A DNA stretch of 11,771 nt, from the NCBI GenBank assembly GCA_002733465.1, contig NVVT01000002.1:3667-15437 (forward strand), in the 5' to 3' direction. The translations under genes and the position numbers were made by a program. The notes under the pieces were generated by a model. The model did no database searches. It worked only from the letters and a program-made list of their open reading frames with translations, and was not told the origin of the DNA. The DNA comes from Kangiella sp. (lineage in GTDB: Bacteria; Pseudomonadota; Gammaproteobacteria; Enterobacterales; Kangiellaceae). Shown in pieces: positions 1 through 7,400 of the stretch; position 1 is the stretch's first letter, and each line of letters opens with the position of its first letter.

Positions 1-3000
1 ATGAAGCCGATGTCATTGAAAAAGATAGAGTAGGGCCAGGGGAAATGTTGGCTGCAGATACGAGTACGGGACAGGTATGGCGTACCAATAAAATTGACGA
101 TAAATTGAAAAATCGACATCCTTATCTGGAGTGGTTACGAGAAAATACGATTAAATTAAAAAGTAATCCGCTAATAGAAGAACGAGCGGCAAAGCAATTT
201 ATTGAAGAAAAATTATCGGAATTGCCGATTTTTGAAAAAATGTTTAACGTGAGTATCGAGGAAAAAGAACAAGTCATTCGTGTCCTTGCAAACGAAAGCC
301 AAGAAGCATCTAGTTCAATGGGGGATGACACTCCGGTGGCTGTTTTGTCAACAAAACAAAGGAACCTATTTGATTATTTTCGTCAACAATTTGCTCAGGT
401 AACTAATCCGCCGATTGATCCTTTAAGGGAAGCCTCGGTGATGTCTTTAGAAACTTGTTTTGGTCGCGAGCACAATGTTTTTCAAGAAGCTAACGGCTTA
501 GCCTACCGAGCAATTGTCAAAGAACCTGTGATCAATTTTGCCAAATATTTACAAATTAAAAAACTGAATCAAGATTATTATCAACTGCAAACGCTTTCAC
601 TTAGTTATGCAATGGAATATGATCTAGAACAGGCAATTCTAAAACTATGTGACAAAGCCATAGAGTTGGTTAAAAACGGTTGTGTCATTTTACATTTAAC
701 CGACCGCATTTTTTGTAAAGATCGATTACCAGTTCACGCGGCTTTAGCTACTGGCGCAATTCATCAAGCGTTGGTGAAAGAAGGATTACGTTGCGATACT
801 AATTTGTTAATTGAAACCGCAACGGCTAGAGACTCTCATCATTTCGCAGTATTAATAGGCGTTGGTGCAACGGCTATTTACCCTTATCTATCCATACAAA
901 TGATTAGTCAAATGCACGAAGAAGGTTTGCTTGAAACAGATTTATTGACCGCTAGAAAAAATTATTTAAAGGGCATCAATAAAGGCCTACTAAAAATATT
1001 ATCTAAGATGGGAATTTCTACCGTTGCTAGTTATCGAAGCGCACAATTATTTGAAGCCGTTGGATTAGACAAAAGTATTTGCGAATTATGTTTTCCAGCA
1101 ATTTCTAGTCGTATTGGCGGCGCGACTTTTAAAGATCTCGAAAGAGATGCTAAACAGTTGGCTAACAATGCATGGCGACCAAACACTAAAATAGAACGAA
1201 GTGGACAGCTAAAATATGTTCACGGTGGGGAATATCATTGTTATAACCCCGATGTTGTCAACTTACTACAACAAGCGGTTAATAGCGGAGATTATTCTGA
1301 CTATCAAGTTTATGCAGATGTGGTCAACAATCGAAAAATAGCAACGCTAAGAGATCTATTCCGTTTAAAAATTAGTGAAACAAATATTCAAACTGATTTA
1401 TCAAAAGTCGATAGTGAGGAATCGATCTTAAAGCGATTTGATTCCGCAGGAATGTCGATAGGCGCTTTAAGTCCAGAAGCACACGAGTCATTAGCTATTG
1501 CTATGAATACTATTGGTGGTCGCTCTAATAGTGGTGAAGGCGGTGAAGATTCTAAGCGTTTTAATAGTATTAAAAACTCAAAAATAAAACAGATTGCATC
1601 TGGACGTTTTGGGGTTAACGCTCGTTATTTGGCCAGCGCAGAAGTATTGCAAATAAAAGTTGCGCAAGGCGCGAAACCAGGCGAAGGAGGGCAGTTGCCA
1701 GGCGCAAAAGTGACTCTAGAAATCGCTAAGCTTCGTAACGCTACGCCGGGAGTTACTTTGATATCTCCCCCCCCTCATCATGACATTTATTCGATCGAAG
1801 ACATTGCACAATTAATTTTTGATTTAAAACAAGTTAATCCGAAAGCGTTAATTTCCGTCAAACTCGTTTCTGGTCCGGGAGTCGGCACAATTGCTGCCGG
1901 TGTTGCCAAAGCATACGCAGACATGATCACCATTGCAGGTCACGATGGAGGAACCGGTGCTAGCCCATTAACCTCAGTTAAATATGCGGGAACGCCGTGG
2001 GAATTAGGATTAAGTGAAGCTCATCAGGCGCTAGTGGATAATGGTTTAAGGGATCGCATTTGTTTACAGGTTGATGGCGGTTTAAAAACTGGGTTAGATG
2101 TTATAAAAGGCGCAATTTTGGGCGCTGATAGTTTTGGTTTTGGCACTGGACCTATGGTGGCTTTAGGTTGCAAATATTTACGACTTTGTCATTTAAATAA
2201 TTGTGCGACGGGTATAGCGACGCAAAATAAATTTTTGCGAGATGAGCACTTTTTAGGTTTGCCTGAAAAAGTTATAAATTATTTTAAATTTGTAGCAAAA
2301 GAAACCCAGGAATGGTTGATTAAACTCAATGTTAATTCTATTGATGATTTGATTGGACGTGTTGATTTGTTAGAGATTATAGAAGGCAGTACAAGTAAAC
2401 AAAACAATTTAGATCTACAGGTGATCTTAAATTCATCAAAGCGACCTGATGATAAAATGGCGCATTACAAAAACATTCGAAATGACCCGTTTGACCACGG
2501 CGAGTTAAATAAGAAGATCCTTACTAATTATAAAGATGGCCTAGCTAGTGATGAAGATCACCATAGTTACTATAAAATTAAAAATTATGATCGTTCTGTA
2601 GGTGGCTCACTTGCTGGCTATTTGGGCGCTTTACAAAACAATTTAGAAGGCGTTGAAATAAAAAAATTAACTTTAAATTTCGCTGGTGTGGCAGGACAAA
2701 GTTTTGGCGTATGGAATCATCCCGCGATGACACTCAATTTAACAGGTGATGCAAATGATTACGTCGGTAAAGGTATGTCGGGCGGACAAATCAATATTAG
2801 TTCACCCAAAAATATCCAATACATTGCTTGTCGAGGGGCAATTATGGGTAATACTTGTTTATACGGTGCAACTGGTGGAGAGCTTTATGCATCGGGTCAA
2901 GCCGGAGAACGTTTTGCGGTTAGAAATTCAGGAGCGACTGCCTGCGTAGAAGGAGTCGGCGATCATGGCTGTGAATATATGACCGGTGGGTTAGTGGTAG

Positions 3001-3365
3001 TTTTAGGGCCTGTTGGCGAAAATTTTGCAGCTGGAATGACCGGCGGAATGGCGATTATTTTAGACTTACGAGAGCGTTTAGAGAGAAAAATTAATCTACA
3101 ACATGTTGAGGTCTTTGACTTGGCAACGCCGGAGTGTGAGGAATATATAGATTTATTGAAACAAACAATCGAAACACATGTAGAACGAACTTCTAGTCCT
3201 TGGGCAAAAAAATTATTAGCAAATTTTGAACACTATTTAGATTATTTTATGTTGGTGATGCCAAAGGTTTCGGCAGTCCAAGATGAAAGCGTTATAAGTT
3301 TTAATCAATTGGAACAAAATAATCGATTAGACGGACGAATAACTAATCTTCGAGTTGTGAAATGA
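1..3365 (+). CDS. gltB: Glutamate synthase (NADPH) large subunit, 5'-truncated by window edge
   Basis: Large (alpha) subunit of glutamate synthase. It takes ammonia from glutamine and uses it with 2-oxoglutarate to make glutamate, with electrons passed from GltD. The reading frame is open from base 3 (E-A-D-V-I-E, then GPGEM), so the ATG at 45 is internal. The missing start, with the N-terminal glutamine amidotransferase domain and its catalytic Cys, lies upstream; about 1,120 residues remain of a family length near 1,490. What remains is the central domain, then the FMN-binding synthase domain (about 1430-2250) with SPPPHHD and GHDGGTGASPL. Three cysteines of the 3Fe-4S cluster have codons at 2169, 2187 and 2202 (spacing C-x5-C-x4-C). 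The C-terminal glycine-rich beta-helix (GXGXG) domain spans about 2590-3070. The match to E. coli GltB runs almost to the C-terminus. The stop overlaps the gltD start (ATGA, 3362-3365), suggesting translational coupling. Confidence 0.97.
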   Translation, partial: EADVIEKDRVGPGEMLAADTSTGQVWRTNKIDDKLKNRHPYLEWLRENTIKLKSNPLIEERAAKQFIEEKLSELPIFEKMFNVSIEEKEQVIRVLANESQEASSSMGDDTPVAVLSTKQRNLFDYFRQQFAQVTNPPIDPLREASVMSLETCFGREHNVFQEANGLAYRAIVKEPVINFAKYLQIKKLNQDYYQLQTLSLSYAMEYDLEQAILKLCDKAIELVKNGCVILHLTDRIFCKDRLPVHAALATGAIHQALVKEGLRCDTNLLIETATARDSHHFAVLIGVGATAIYPYLSIQMISQMHEEGLLETDLLTARKNYLKGINKGLLKILSKMGISTVASYRSAQLFEAVGLDKSICELCFPAISSRIGGATFKDLERDAKQLANNAWRPNTKIERSGQLKYVHGGEYHCYNPDVVNLLQQAVNSGDYSDYQVYADVVNNRKIATLRDLFRLKISETNIQTDLSKVDSEESILKRFDSAGMSIGALSPEAHESLAIAMNTIGGRSNSGEGGEDSKRFNSIKNSKIKQIASGRFGVNARYLASAEVLQIKVAQGAKPGEGGQLPGAKVTLEIAKLRNATPGVTLISPPPHHDIYSIEDIAQLIFDLKQVNPKALISVKLVSGPGVGTIAAGVAKAYADMITIAGHDGGTGASPLTSVKYAGTPWELGLSEAHQALVDNGLRDRICLQVDGGLKTGLDVIKGAILGADSFGFGTGPMVALGCKYLRLCHLNNCATGIATQNKFLRDEHFLGLPEKVINYFKFVAKETQEWLIKLNVNSIDDLIGRVDLLEIIEGSTSKQNNLDLQVILNSSKRPDDKMAHYKNIRNDPFDHGELNKKILTNYKDGLASDEDHHSYYKIKNYDRSVGGSLAGYLGALQNNLEGVEIKKLTLNFAGVAGQSFGVWNHPAMTLNLTGDANDYVGKGMSGGQINISSPKNIQYIACRGAIMGNTCLYGATGGELYASGQAGERFAVRNSGATACVEGVGDHGCEYMTGGLVVVLGPVGENFAAGMTGGMAIILDLRERLERKINLQHVEVFDLATPECEEYIDLLKQTIETHVERTSSPWAKKLLANFEHYLDYFMLVMPKVSAVQDESVISFNQLEQNNRLDGRITNLRVVK

Positions 3366-4786
3366 AAATTGCTAGCGACAAACATGCTCTTTCAAAAGAC
3401 GAATTGGCCAAACAAAAAGCCCTTTTTGATGATCCGTTAAACTATATTTCATTACCTAGCGAAAGGGCAAGAAAAAGAGACGCTTCCGAACGTTTATTCG
3501 ATTTTAAAGAAATTTATACAGAACCTAAAGTTAATTTAATCAAAACCCAAGCTGCTCGTTGTTTAGATTGCGGTAACCCTTATTGCGAATGGAAATGTCC
3601 TTTACACAATATGATCCCTAATTGGTTAGAGTTAACCAAAAATGGTCATTTTGAAAGTGCAGCTTCTCTCATGCATGAAACTAATCCGCTTCCAGAAATT
3701 TGTGGCAGAGTTTGTCCTCAAGATCGATTGTGCGAACAAGCATGCACATTGCAAACTGGATTTGGCGAAGTAACAATAGGAGAGATTGAAAAAACAATCG
3801 CTGATAAAGCTTTAGCCAGTCATTGGCGACCGAATCTTTCTACACGAGTTATGACGGATAAAACGGTTGCCGTCGTGGGAGCTGGGCCTGCTGGTCTAGG
3901 TTGTGCTGAGTTACTCGCGCGAAATGGCGTGAATGTAACCGTTTATGATAAATATCCTGAAATTGGCGGTTTGCTAACTTTCGGTATACCTGGTTTTAAA
4001 CTAGAAAAGGACATCATTAAAAAGCGAAGGGAATTTTTAGAAGATATTGGTATCAAGTTCAAGCTCAACACAGAAATTGGTAAAGATAAGACAATTCAAA
4101 GTTTACAGAATGATTATGATGCGACCTTTTTAGGTTTAGGCTGTTATAAACCGGTTGATGGCAGGTTAGAAGGCCAAGATAGTCATGGTGTTATAAAAGC
4201 CCTCGATTATCTAATTGGCAATATTAACTTTCAAGAAAAATATCAAATGAAAGGATTTGATTACAAAAATCTTGAAGGCAAACGAGTGGTTGTTTTAGGT
4301 GGTGGAGATACCGCTATGGATTGCGTTAGAAGCGCCGTTCGCCAACAAGCGAAATCTGTTAGTTGTGTTTATCGTCGTGACAAAAATTCCATGCCTGGTT
4401 CGCCCAGAGAGGTAAATAATGCGATTGAAGAAGGAGTGGATTTTATATTTAATCGTCAGCCGATCTCTATCAATTCAACCGACGGAATAGTCTCTGGGGT
4501 TAACTTTGAGATTACTAATGGAAATAACGAAAACAATCAAGAGTACATAGAAACCGATGTCGTGATTATTGCTTTTGGATTTTCCGCCAGCCCTGAAACT
4601 TGGTTTAACGAAGTAGGAATTCAAACAGATAATAAAGGACTAACAAAATTAACGACCGCTACAAAAACGGATGGTAAGGAAATATATGCGGGAGGTGACA
4701 TGGTTAGCGGTGCTGATTTAGTCGTAACCGCTATTGCGCAAGGTCGGGATGCTGCTAAAGAAATTTTGGATAGTTTTGATCTTTGA
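3362..4786 (+). CDS. gltD: Glutamate synthase (NADPH) small subunit
   Basis: Small (beta) subunit of glutamate synthase, a flavoprotein that oxidises NADPH and passes electrons through Fe-S clusters to GltB. The protein has 474 residues; E. coli GltD has 472. The N-terminal part has two cysteine groups, C67/C70/C75/C79 and C114/C118/C124/C128, with the hallmark stretches CGNPYCEWKCP and CGRVCPQDRLCE. An FAD-binding Rossmann motif GAGPAGLGCAE lies at 173-183, followed by EIGGLLTFGIP. The NADPH-binding motif GGGDTAMD is at 313-320. The C-terminal FAD contact region (YAGGDMVSGADLVVTAIAQG) is at 442-461. The start codon overlaps the gltB stop by 4 bp and has no clear Shine-Dalgarno of its own, so translation probably depends on gltB. 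The 3' end converges on queG with a 9-bp gap and no visible terminator between them. Confidence 0.98.
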   Translation: MKIASDKHALSKDELAKQKALFDDPLNYISLPSERARKRDASERLFDFKEIYTEPKVNLIKTQAARCLDCGNPYCEWKCPLHNMIPNWLELTKNGHFESAASLMHETNPLPEICGRVCPQDRLCEQACTLQTGFGEVTIGEIEKTIADKALASHWRPNLSTRVMTDKTVAVVGAGPAGLGCAELLARNGVNVTVYDKYPEIGGLLTFGIPGFKLEKDIIKKRREFLEDIGIKFKLNTEIGKDKTIQSLQNDYDATFLGLGCYKPVDGRLEGQDSHGVIKALDYLIGNINFQEKYQMKGFDYKNLEGKRVVVLGGGDTAMDCVRSAVRQQAKSVSCVYRRDKNSMPGSPREVNNAIEEGVDFIFNRQPISINSTDGIVSGVNFEITNGNNENNQEYIETDVVIIAFGFSASPETWFNEVGIQTDNKGLTKLTTATKTDGKEIYAGGDMVSGADLVVTAIAQGRDAAKEILDSFDL

Positions 4787-4795
4787 GCCGGGCCA

Positions 4796-5938
4796 CTAAA
4801 CATGATTGGGCATTAATTTTTTAATTGTCCTAATTAATTTACGATTCCTTTTATGTTCTCTTTTATCGTCTATCAAGTGTGTATTTTGTAAATTAATAGC
4901 CCAATCGAAATGCTCAGATGCCATCTCATTGGCGTCTTTCTGTTTATACAAAAGCGCATCAATATTCGCTTTGCTAGCGGGACTATTGCCTATAGCAACG
5001 GCTAAATTTCTCAGCCAACTTTGATAGCCAATTCTTCTTATCGGACTACCTTCGAAATTGCTCAAAAAGTTTTTTTCATCCCAAGCCAACAACGATAACA
5101 AACTAGATGAATCAAGATTGTTTCTACTTTCAAAATCATTATTAACATTTGAAATGGCATACCGATTCCATGGGCAGATCAGCTGACAGTCATCGCATCC
5201 ATACACTCTATTTCCAATCATCTCTCGGAACTCAACAGGGATAGCTCCTTTATTTTCGATGGTTAAATAAGAGATACAACGCCGAGCATCGACTTTATAA
5301 GGCGCTATGATGGCTTGAGTAGGGCAAATGCTTAAGCAGGCAACGCAGTCTTTACAGAGGTTTTCGACAGACTCGTCTATAGGTAAGGGAAGATTGATAA
5401 AAATCTCTCCAAGGAAAAACCAAGAGCCTGCATCTTTATTTATGACTAATGTATGTTTTCCTTTCCAACCTAAGCCTGACTTTTCAGCAAAACTGGTTTC
5501 TAAAACCGGTGCGCTATCTACAAACACTCGATAATCCAACTCTATATTATTTTCGCTATTACAAATGTTTGATAGCCTTTTGCACAGTCGAGAGAGTTTT
5601 TTTCTAATTAATTTATGATAATCTCGACCTAAAGCGTATCGAGAAATATTCGCTAAATTTTGGTCCTCTAAAACCTGATTAAAGCGCGGGTTTTCGGGTA
5701 GATAATCGTATCGAAGTGAAATAACTCGACAAGTATTCGCATGTAGTTTTGCTGGAAACTCTCTTAAATCTTGATTGCGATTTAAGTAATCCATTTGTCC
5801 ATTAAACCCCTCAGAAACCCATTTTGCAAAACTTTCGAAATAGGGGCTTGTATCAGTTGTCGATATTCCTGCTTGTTGAAAGCCCTCTTTGTTTATTTCA
5901 TCTAATAATGAGATTTTAATGTCAGTTAAATCAATCAT
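4796..5938 (-). CDS. queG: Epoxyqueuosine reductase QueG
   Basis: Iron-sulfur, cobalamin-dependent reductase for the last step of queuosine synthesis: epoxyqueuosine to queuosine at position 34 of tRNAs for Asp, Asn, His and Tyr. I chose the ATG at 5938, giving 380 residues; E. coli QueG has 379, and the N-terminus MIDLTDIKISLLDEI begins like family members. The frame stays open to an ATG at 6040, but the extra 34 residues look unlike QueG and lie in the divergent promoter region. Neither start has a strong Shine-Dalgarno. Visible landmarks are the expected catalytic Asp141 in VFVDSAPVLE, the GLGWKGKHTLVI block (155-166), and the cysteines of two 4Fe-4S clusters: C195/C198/C201/C205, and C221 with C248/C251/C255 ending in CPWN. 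A C-terminal helical region includes SPIRRIGYQSWLRNLAVA. A possible -10 (CATAAT on the minus strand, 5961-5966) would suit the short start. The gene stands alone, divergent from mscS. Confidence 0.95.
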   Translation of the reverse strand: MIDLTDIKISLLDEINKEGFQQAGISTTDTSPYFESFAKWVSEGFNGQMDYLNRNQDLREFPAKLHANTCRVISLRYDYLPENPRFNQVLEDQNLANISRYALGRDYHKLIRKKLSRLCKRLSNICNSENNIELDYRVFVDSAPVLETSFAEKSGLGWKGKHTLVINKDAGSWFFLGEIFINLPLPIDESVENLCKDCVACLSICPTQAIIAPYKVDARRCISYLTIENKGAIPVEFREMIGNRVYGCDDCQLICPWNRYAISNVNNDFESRNNLDSSSLLSLLAWDEKNFLSNFEGSPIRRIGYQSWLRNLAVAIGNSPASKANIDALLYKQKDANEMASEHFDWAINLQNTHLIDDKREHKRNRKLIRTIKKLMPNHV

Positions 5939-6063
5939 AAGTTGCTTATAGAAGTGAAGAATTATGCTAGTAAATGAAAGTTTGATAGTATTGCAAGTCG
6001 TTGAATGATAATCAACCGCTGTCTCCGCACAATCTATCATTCTAAATGAAACTTGAATTTAAG

Positions 6064-6068
6064 AAGGA
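6064..6068 (+). promoter_or_regulatory. Shine-Dalgarno of the mscS gene
   Basis: AAGGA lies 6 nt before the ATG at 6075, good spacing. It fixes the start and gives an N-terminus of normal MscS form. It is among the clearest ribosome sites in the window; most other genes here have weak ones. Confidence 0.75.
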
Positions 6069-6074
6069 AAAATA

Positions 6075-6896
6075 ATGGAAATCTCACAAGAAACAGTCAC
6101 TAAACTATTTGAGGATTATGTCGTCGTTTACGGTATGAACCTTGTTTTTGCTCTTCTTATATTTGTAGTGGGTAAATGGTTGGCTAATTTAGTCACCAAT
6201 TTGGTTAATGCAGGTATGACCAAGAGTAAAGTTGACTCGGTGTTATCTGATTTTGTATCAGGCATTCTTAAAAGCATTTTAGTTTTATTTGTTATTATTG
6301 CATCTTTAGGTGAACTTGGTGTTGATACAACCTCGTTGGTTGCTTTAATTGGTGCTGCGGGATTAGCGATTGGCTTGTCTTTGCAATCTTCCTTACAGAA
6401 TTTTGCCGCGGGTGTTATGTTAATTATGTTTAGACCTTTTACTAACGGCGATTTCATTGAAGCTGCTGGTATTTCTGGTACGGTTGAAAAGATTACCATT
6501 TTTAACACTATGATGAGAACGGGGGATAATAAAGAGTTGATCGTACCTAATGGAGCGATTTATGGAGGGGTTATTGTTAATTACTCCGCAAAATCAACTA
6601 GACGTATTGATATGGTTTTTGGAATTGGTTATGGCGACGATATCAAGAAAGCGAAAGATATCATGCAAAAAATCTTAGATGCTGATGAAAGGGTCCTGGA
6701 TGAACCAAGCACCTTAATTGCTCTGTCTGAGCTTGCTGATTCATCGGTTAACTTTATTGTGCGCCCTTGGGTAAAAAGTGGCGACTATTGGGCTGTTAAA
6801 TTTGATGTAATGGAACAGGTAAAGTTAGCATTTGATAAAGCGGGGATTTCAATCCCTTATCCTCAAATGGACGTTCATTTAACTAAAGAAGGATAG
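6075..6896 (+). CDS. mscS: Small-conductance mechanosensitive channel, MscS family
   Basis: Inner-membrane channel that opens under membrane tension and releases solutes during osmotic downshock, forming a heptamer in this family. It has 273 residues, close to E. coli MscS (286), so it is the short form without extra domains. Three hydrophobic segments lie at about 17-42, 62-80 and 88-120. The third is the pore helix, with the Gly/Ala-rich pattern GAAGLAIGLSLQSSLQNFAAG, followed by the family stretch FRPFTNGDFIE. The beta domain follows (NKELIVPNGAIYGGVIVNYS, 152-171), then the alpha/beta vestibule ending in PYPQMDVHLT. The gene is divergent from queG across 136 bp. A possible promoter there is TTGATA at 5982 with GATAAT at 6007 (19-bp spacer, weak). 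A hairpin directly follows the stop codon. Assignment to the MscS family is firm; orthology to E. coli mscS itself, rather than a paralogue, is likely. Confidence 0.93.
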   Translation: MEISQETVTKLFEDYVVVYGMNLVFALLIFVVGKWLANLVTNLVNAGMTKSKVDSVLSDFVSGILKSILVLFVIIASLGELGVDTTSLVALIGAAGLAIGLSLQSSLQNFAAGVMLIMFRPFTNGDFIEAAGISGTVEKITIFNTMMRTGDNKELIVPNGAIYGGVIVNYSAKSTRRIDMVFGIGYGDDIKKAKDIMQKILDADERVLDEPSTLIALSELADSSVNFIVRPWVKSGDYWAVKFDVMEQVKLAFDKAGISIPYPQMDVHLTKEG

Positions 6897-6902
6897 TTTA
6901 GG

Positions 6903-6939
6903 CTGGTCTTATTATCTCGATGTGAAATAATATGGCCAG
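6903..6939 (+). repeat. Long imperfect hairpin just after mscS
   Basis: The left arm begins CTGGTCTTATTAT (6903-6915) and pairs with 6927-6939, with one G-T wobble and one mismatch (6909/6933). A further two pairs can form toward the loop after one mismatch. It starts 7 nt after the mscS stop. No T-run follows it, so it may be a 3'-end stabilising hairpin or part of a two-hairpin terminator with the next structure, rather than a classical terminator. Confidence 0.5.
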
Positions 6940-6951
6940 TTGTTCCGCATA

Positions 6952-6977
6952 AAAAAGGTGTTAGTTAACAGCTTTTT
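6952..6977 (+). terminator. Probable bidirectional intrinsic terminator between convergent genes
   Basis: The arms AAAAAGGTGTT (6952-6962) and AACAGCTTTTT (6967-6977) pair with one mismatch around the loop AGTT. Read on the plus strand, the stem ends in a run of five T; read on the minus strand, it ends in six T. The placement, downstream of mscS and of the convergent methyltransferase gene, suits a terminator for both. The stem has low GC content, so efficiency is uncertain. Confidence 0.45.
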
Positions 6978-7115
6978 ATCATTGTAAGTATCTACTTTGA
7001 GTGACAGCCCTTTGCGAATGCATGATAGGTAAATATGTCACAAATATTAAGGGTATGAACATCAATCAACATCTACTGTCAATAAAAATCCACAGCTAAA
7101 TGGTAATTTTTTTAC

Positions 7116-7124
7116 TTATTCACA
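7116..7124 (+). promoter_or_regulatory. DnaA box (TTATTCACA)
   Basis: Exact match to the degenerate DnaA-box consensus TTATNCACA. A weaker relative, AAATCCACA (7086-7094), lies 21 bp upstream in the same orientation. Binding is inferred from sequence only. Confidence 0.5.
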
Positions 7125-7144
7125 TTTTCTAATAATGAGCGCCG

Positions 7145-7189
7145 GTAACTTGCTGATTTTGTTAAAGATAGTTGTAACTCGTTGATTTT
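7145..7189 (+). repeat. Short direct repeat, two copies of a 16-mer
   Basis: GTAACTTGCTGATTTT (7145-7160) and GTAACTCGTTGATTTT (7174-7189) agree at 14 of 16 positions, offset by 29 bp. They lie between the two consensus DnaA boxes. Two copies are too few to call an iteron array. Confidence 0.55.
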
Positions 7190-7285
7190 TAAGGGATTAA
7201 AATAACTGTACAATATTTAATCAATTCAAGTCAGAGACGCTTAAAATAGGGGATATGGCGTTTTCCTAATAACTTTTCCCCAGAC

Positions 7286-7294
7286 TTATCCACA
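7286..7294 (+). promoter_or_regulatory. Perfect DnaA box (TTATCCACA)
   Basis: Exact match to the strict DnaA-box consensus. It overlaps an inverted repeat, TCCACA-N5-TGTGGA (7289-7305), so a second, degenerate box faces it on the opposite strand (7300-7308). It is preceded by TTTTCCCCAGAC. Together with 7116-7124 it makes two consensus boxes about 160 bp apart in one gap. Confidence 0.6.
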
Positions 7295-7400
7295 GAAATT
7301 GTGGACTAAATGATTTATGAAAAAATACGAAAATAACAAGTGTATTTAGAGATAACTCTTGCTATTTGTCAGATTTTCATCAACTTGATTTGGTTACTAA

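Larger units (their letters stand above)
6897..7400. other. 504-bp gene-free gap between convergent 3' ends, with DnaA boxes
   Basis: No credible protein gene is visible on either strand; the longest frame with an ATG that I followed (from 7054) has 14 codons. The left end holds two hairpins. The rest is AT-rich and holds two matches to the DnaA-box consensus TTATNCACA (7116-7124 and 7286-7294), a degenerate box (7086-7094), an inverted repeat around the second box (7289-7305) and a 16-bp direct repeat (7145-7160 and 7174-7189). As the flanking genes converge, the gap is not needed for their promoters. There are no GATC sites, unlike E. coli oriC, and none of the usual oriC neighbours (dnaA, mnmG, rpmH, parAB) is in the window. 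Possible roles are a DnaA-binding locus, an origin-related site or an unrecognised small RNA gene; none is proven. Confidence 0.5.

Noticed and set aside
45..47. ATG at 45 as the gltB start
   Set aside because: The frame stays open to the window edge and the residues before it (VGPGE) belong to the conserved GltB core, so it is an internal methionine.
5939..6040. N-terminal extension of QueG by 34 residues from the ATG at 6040
   Set aside because: The extra residues do not resemble QueG, would make the protein longer than the family, and lie in the divergent promoter region. Start at 5938 gives 380 residues.
6942..6969. CGCATAA followed by TTAGTTAAC, slightly like a dif site
   Set aside because: The XerC arm is fair (9 of 11), but the XerD arm matches only about 5 of 11 at proper spacing; the bases are better explained by the terminator hairpin.
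7054..7098. 14-codon frame starting ATG AAC ATC in the gene-free gap
   Set aside because: The purine run AAGG is only 2 nt from the ATG, too close for a normal ribosome site, and the peptide has no regulatory codon run to suggest a leader peptide.
6897..7400. Calling the gap the chromosomal origin oriC
   Set aside because: Two consensus DnaA boxes alone do not define an origin; there are no GATC sites, no recognised unwinding element and no typical origin neighbour genes in view.
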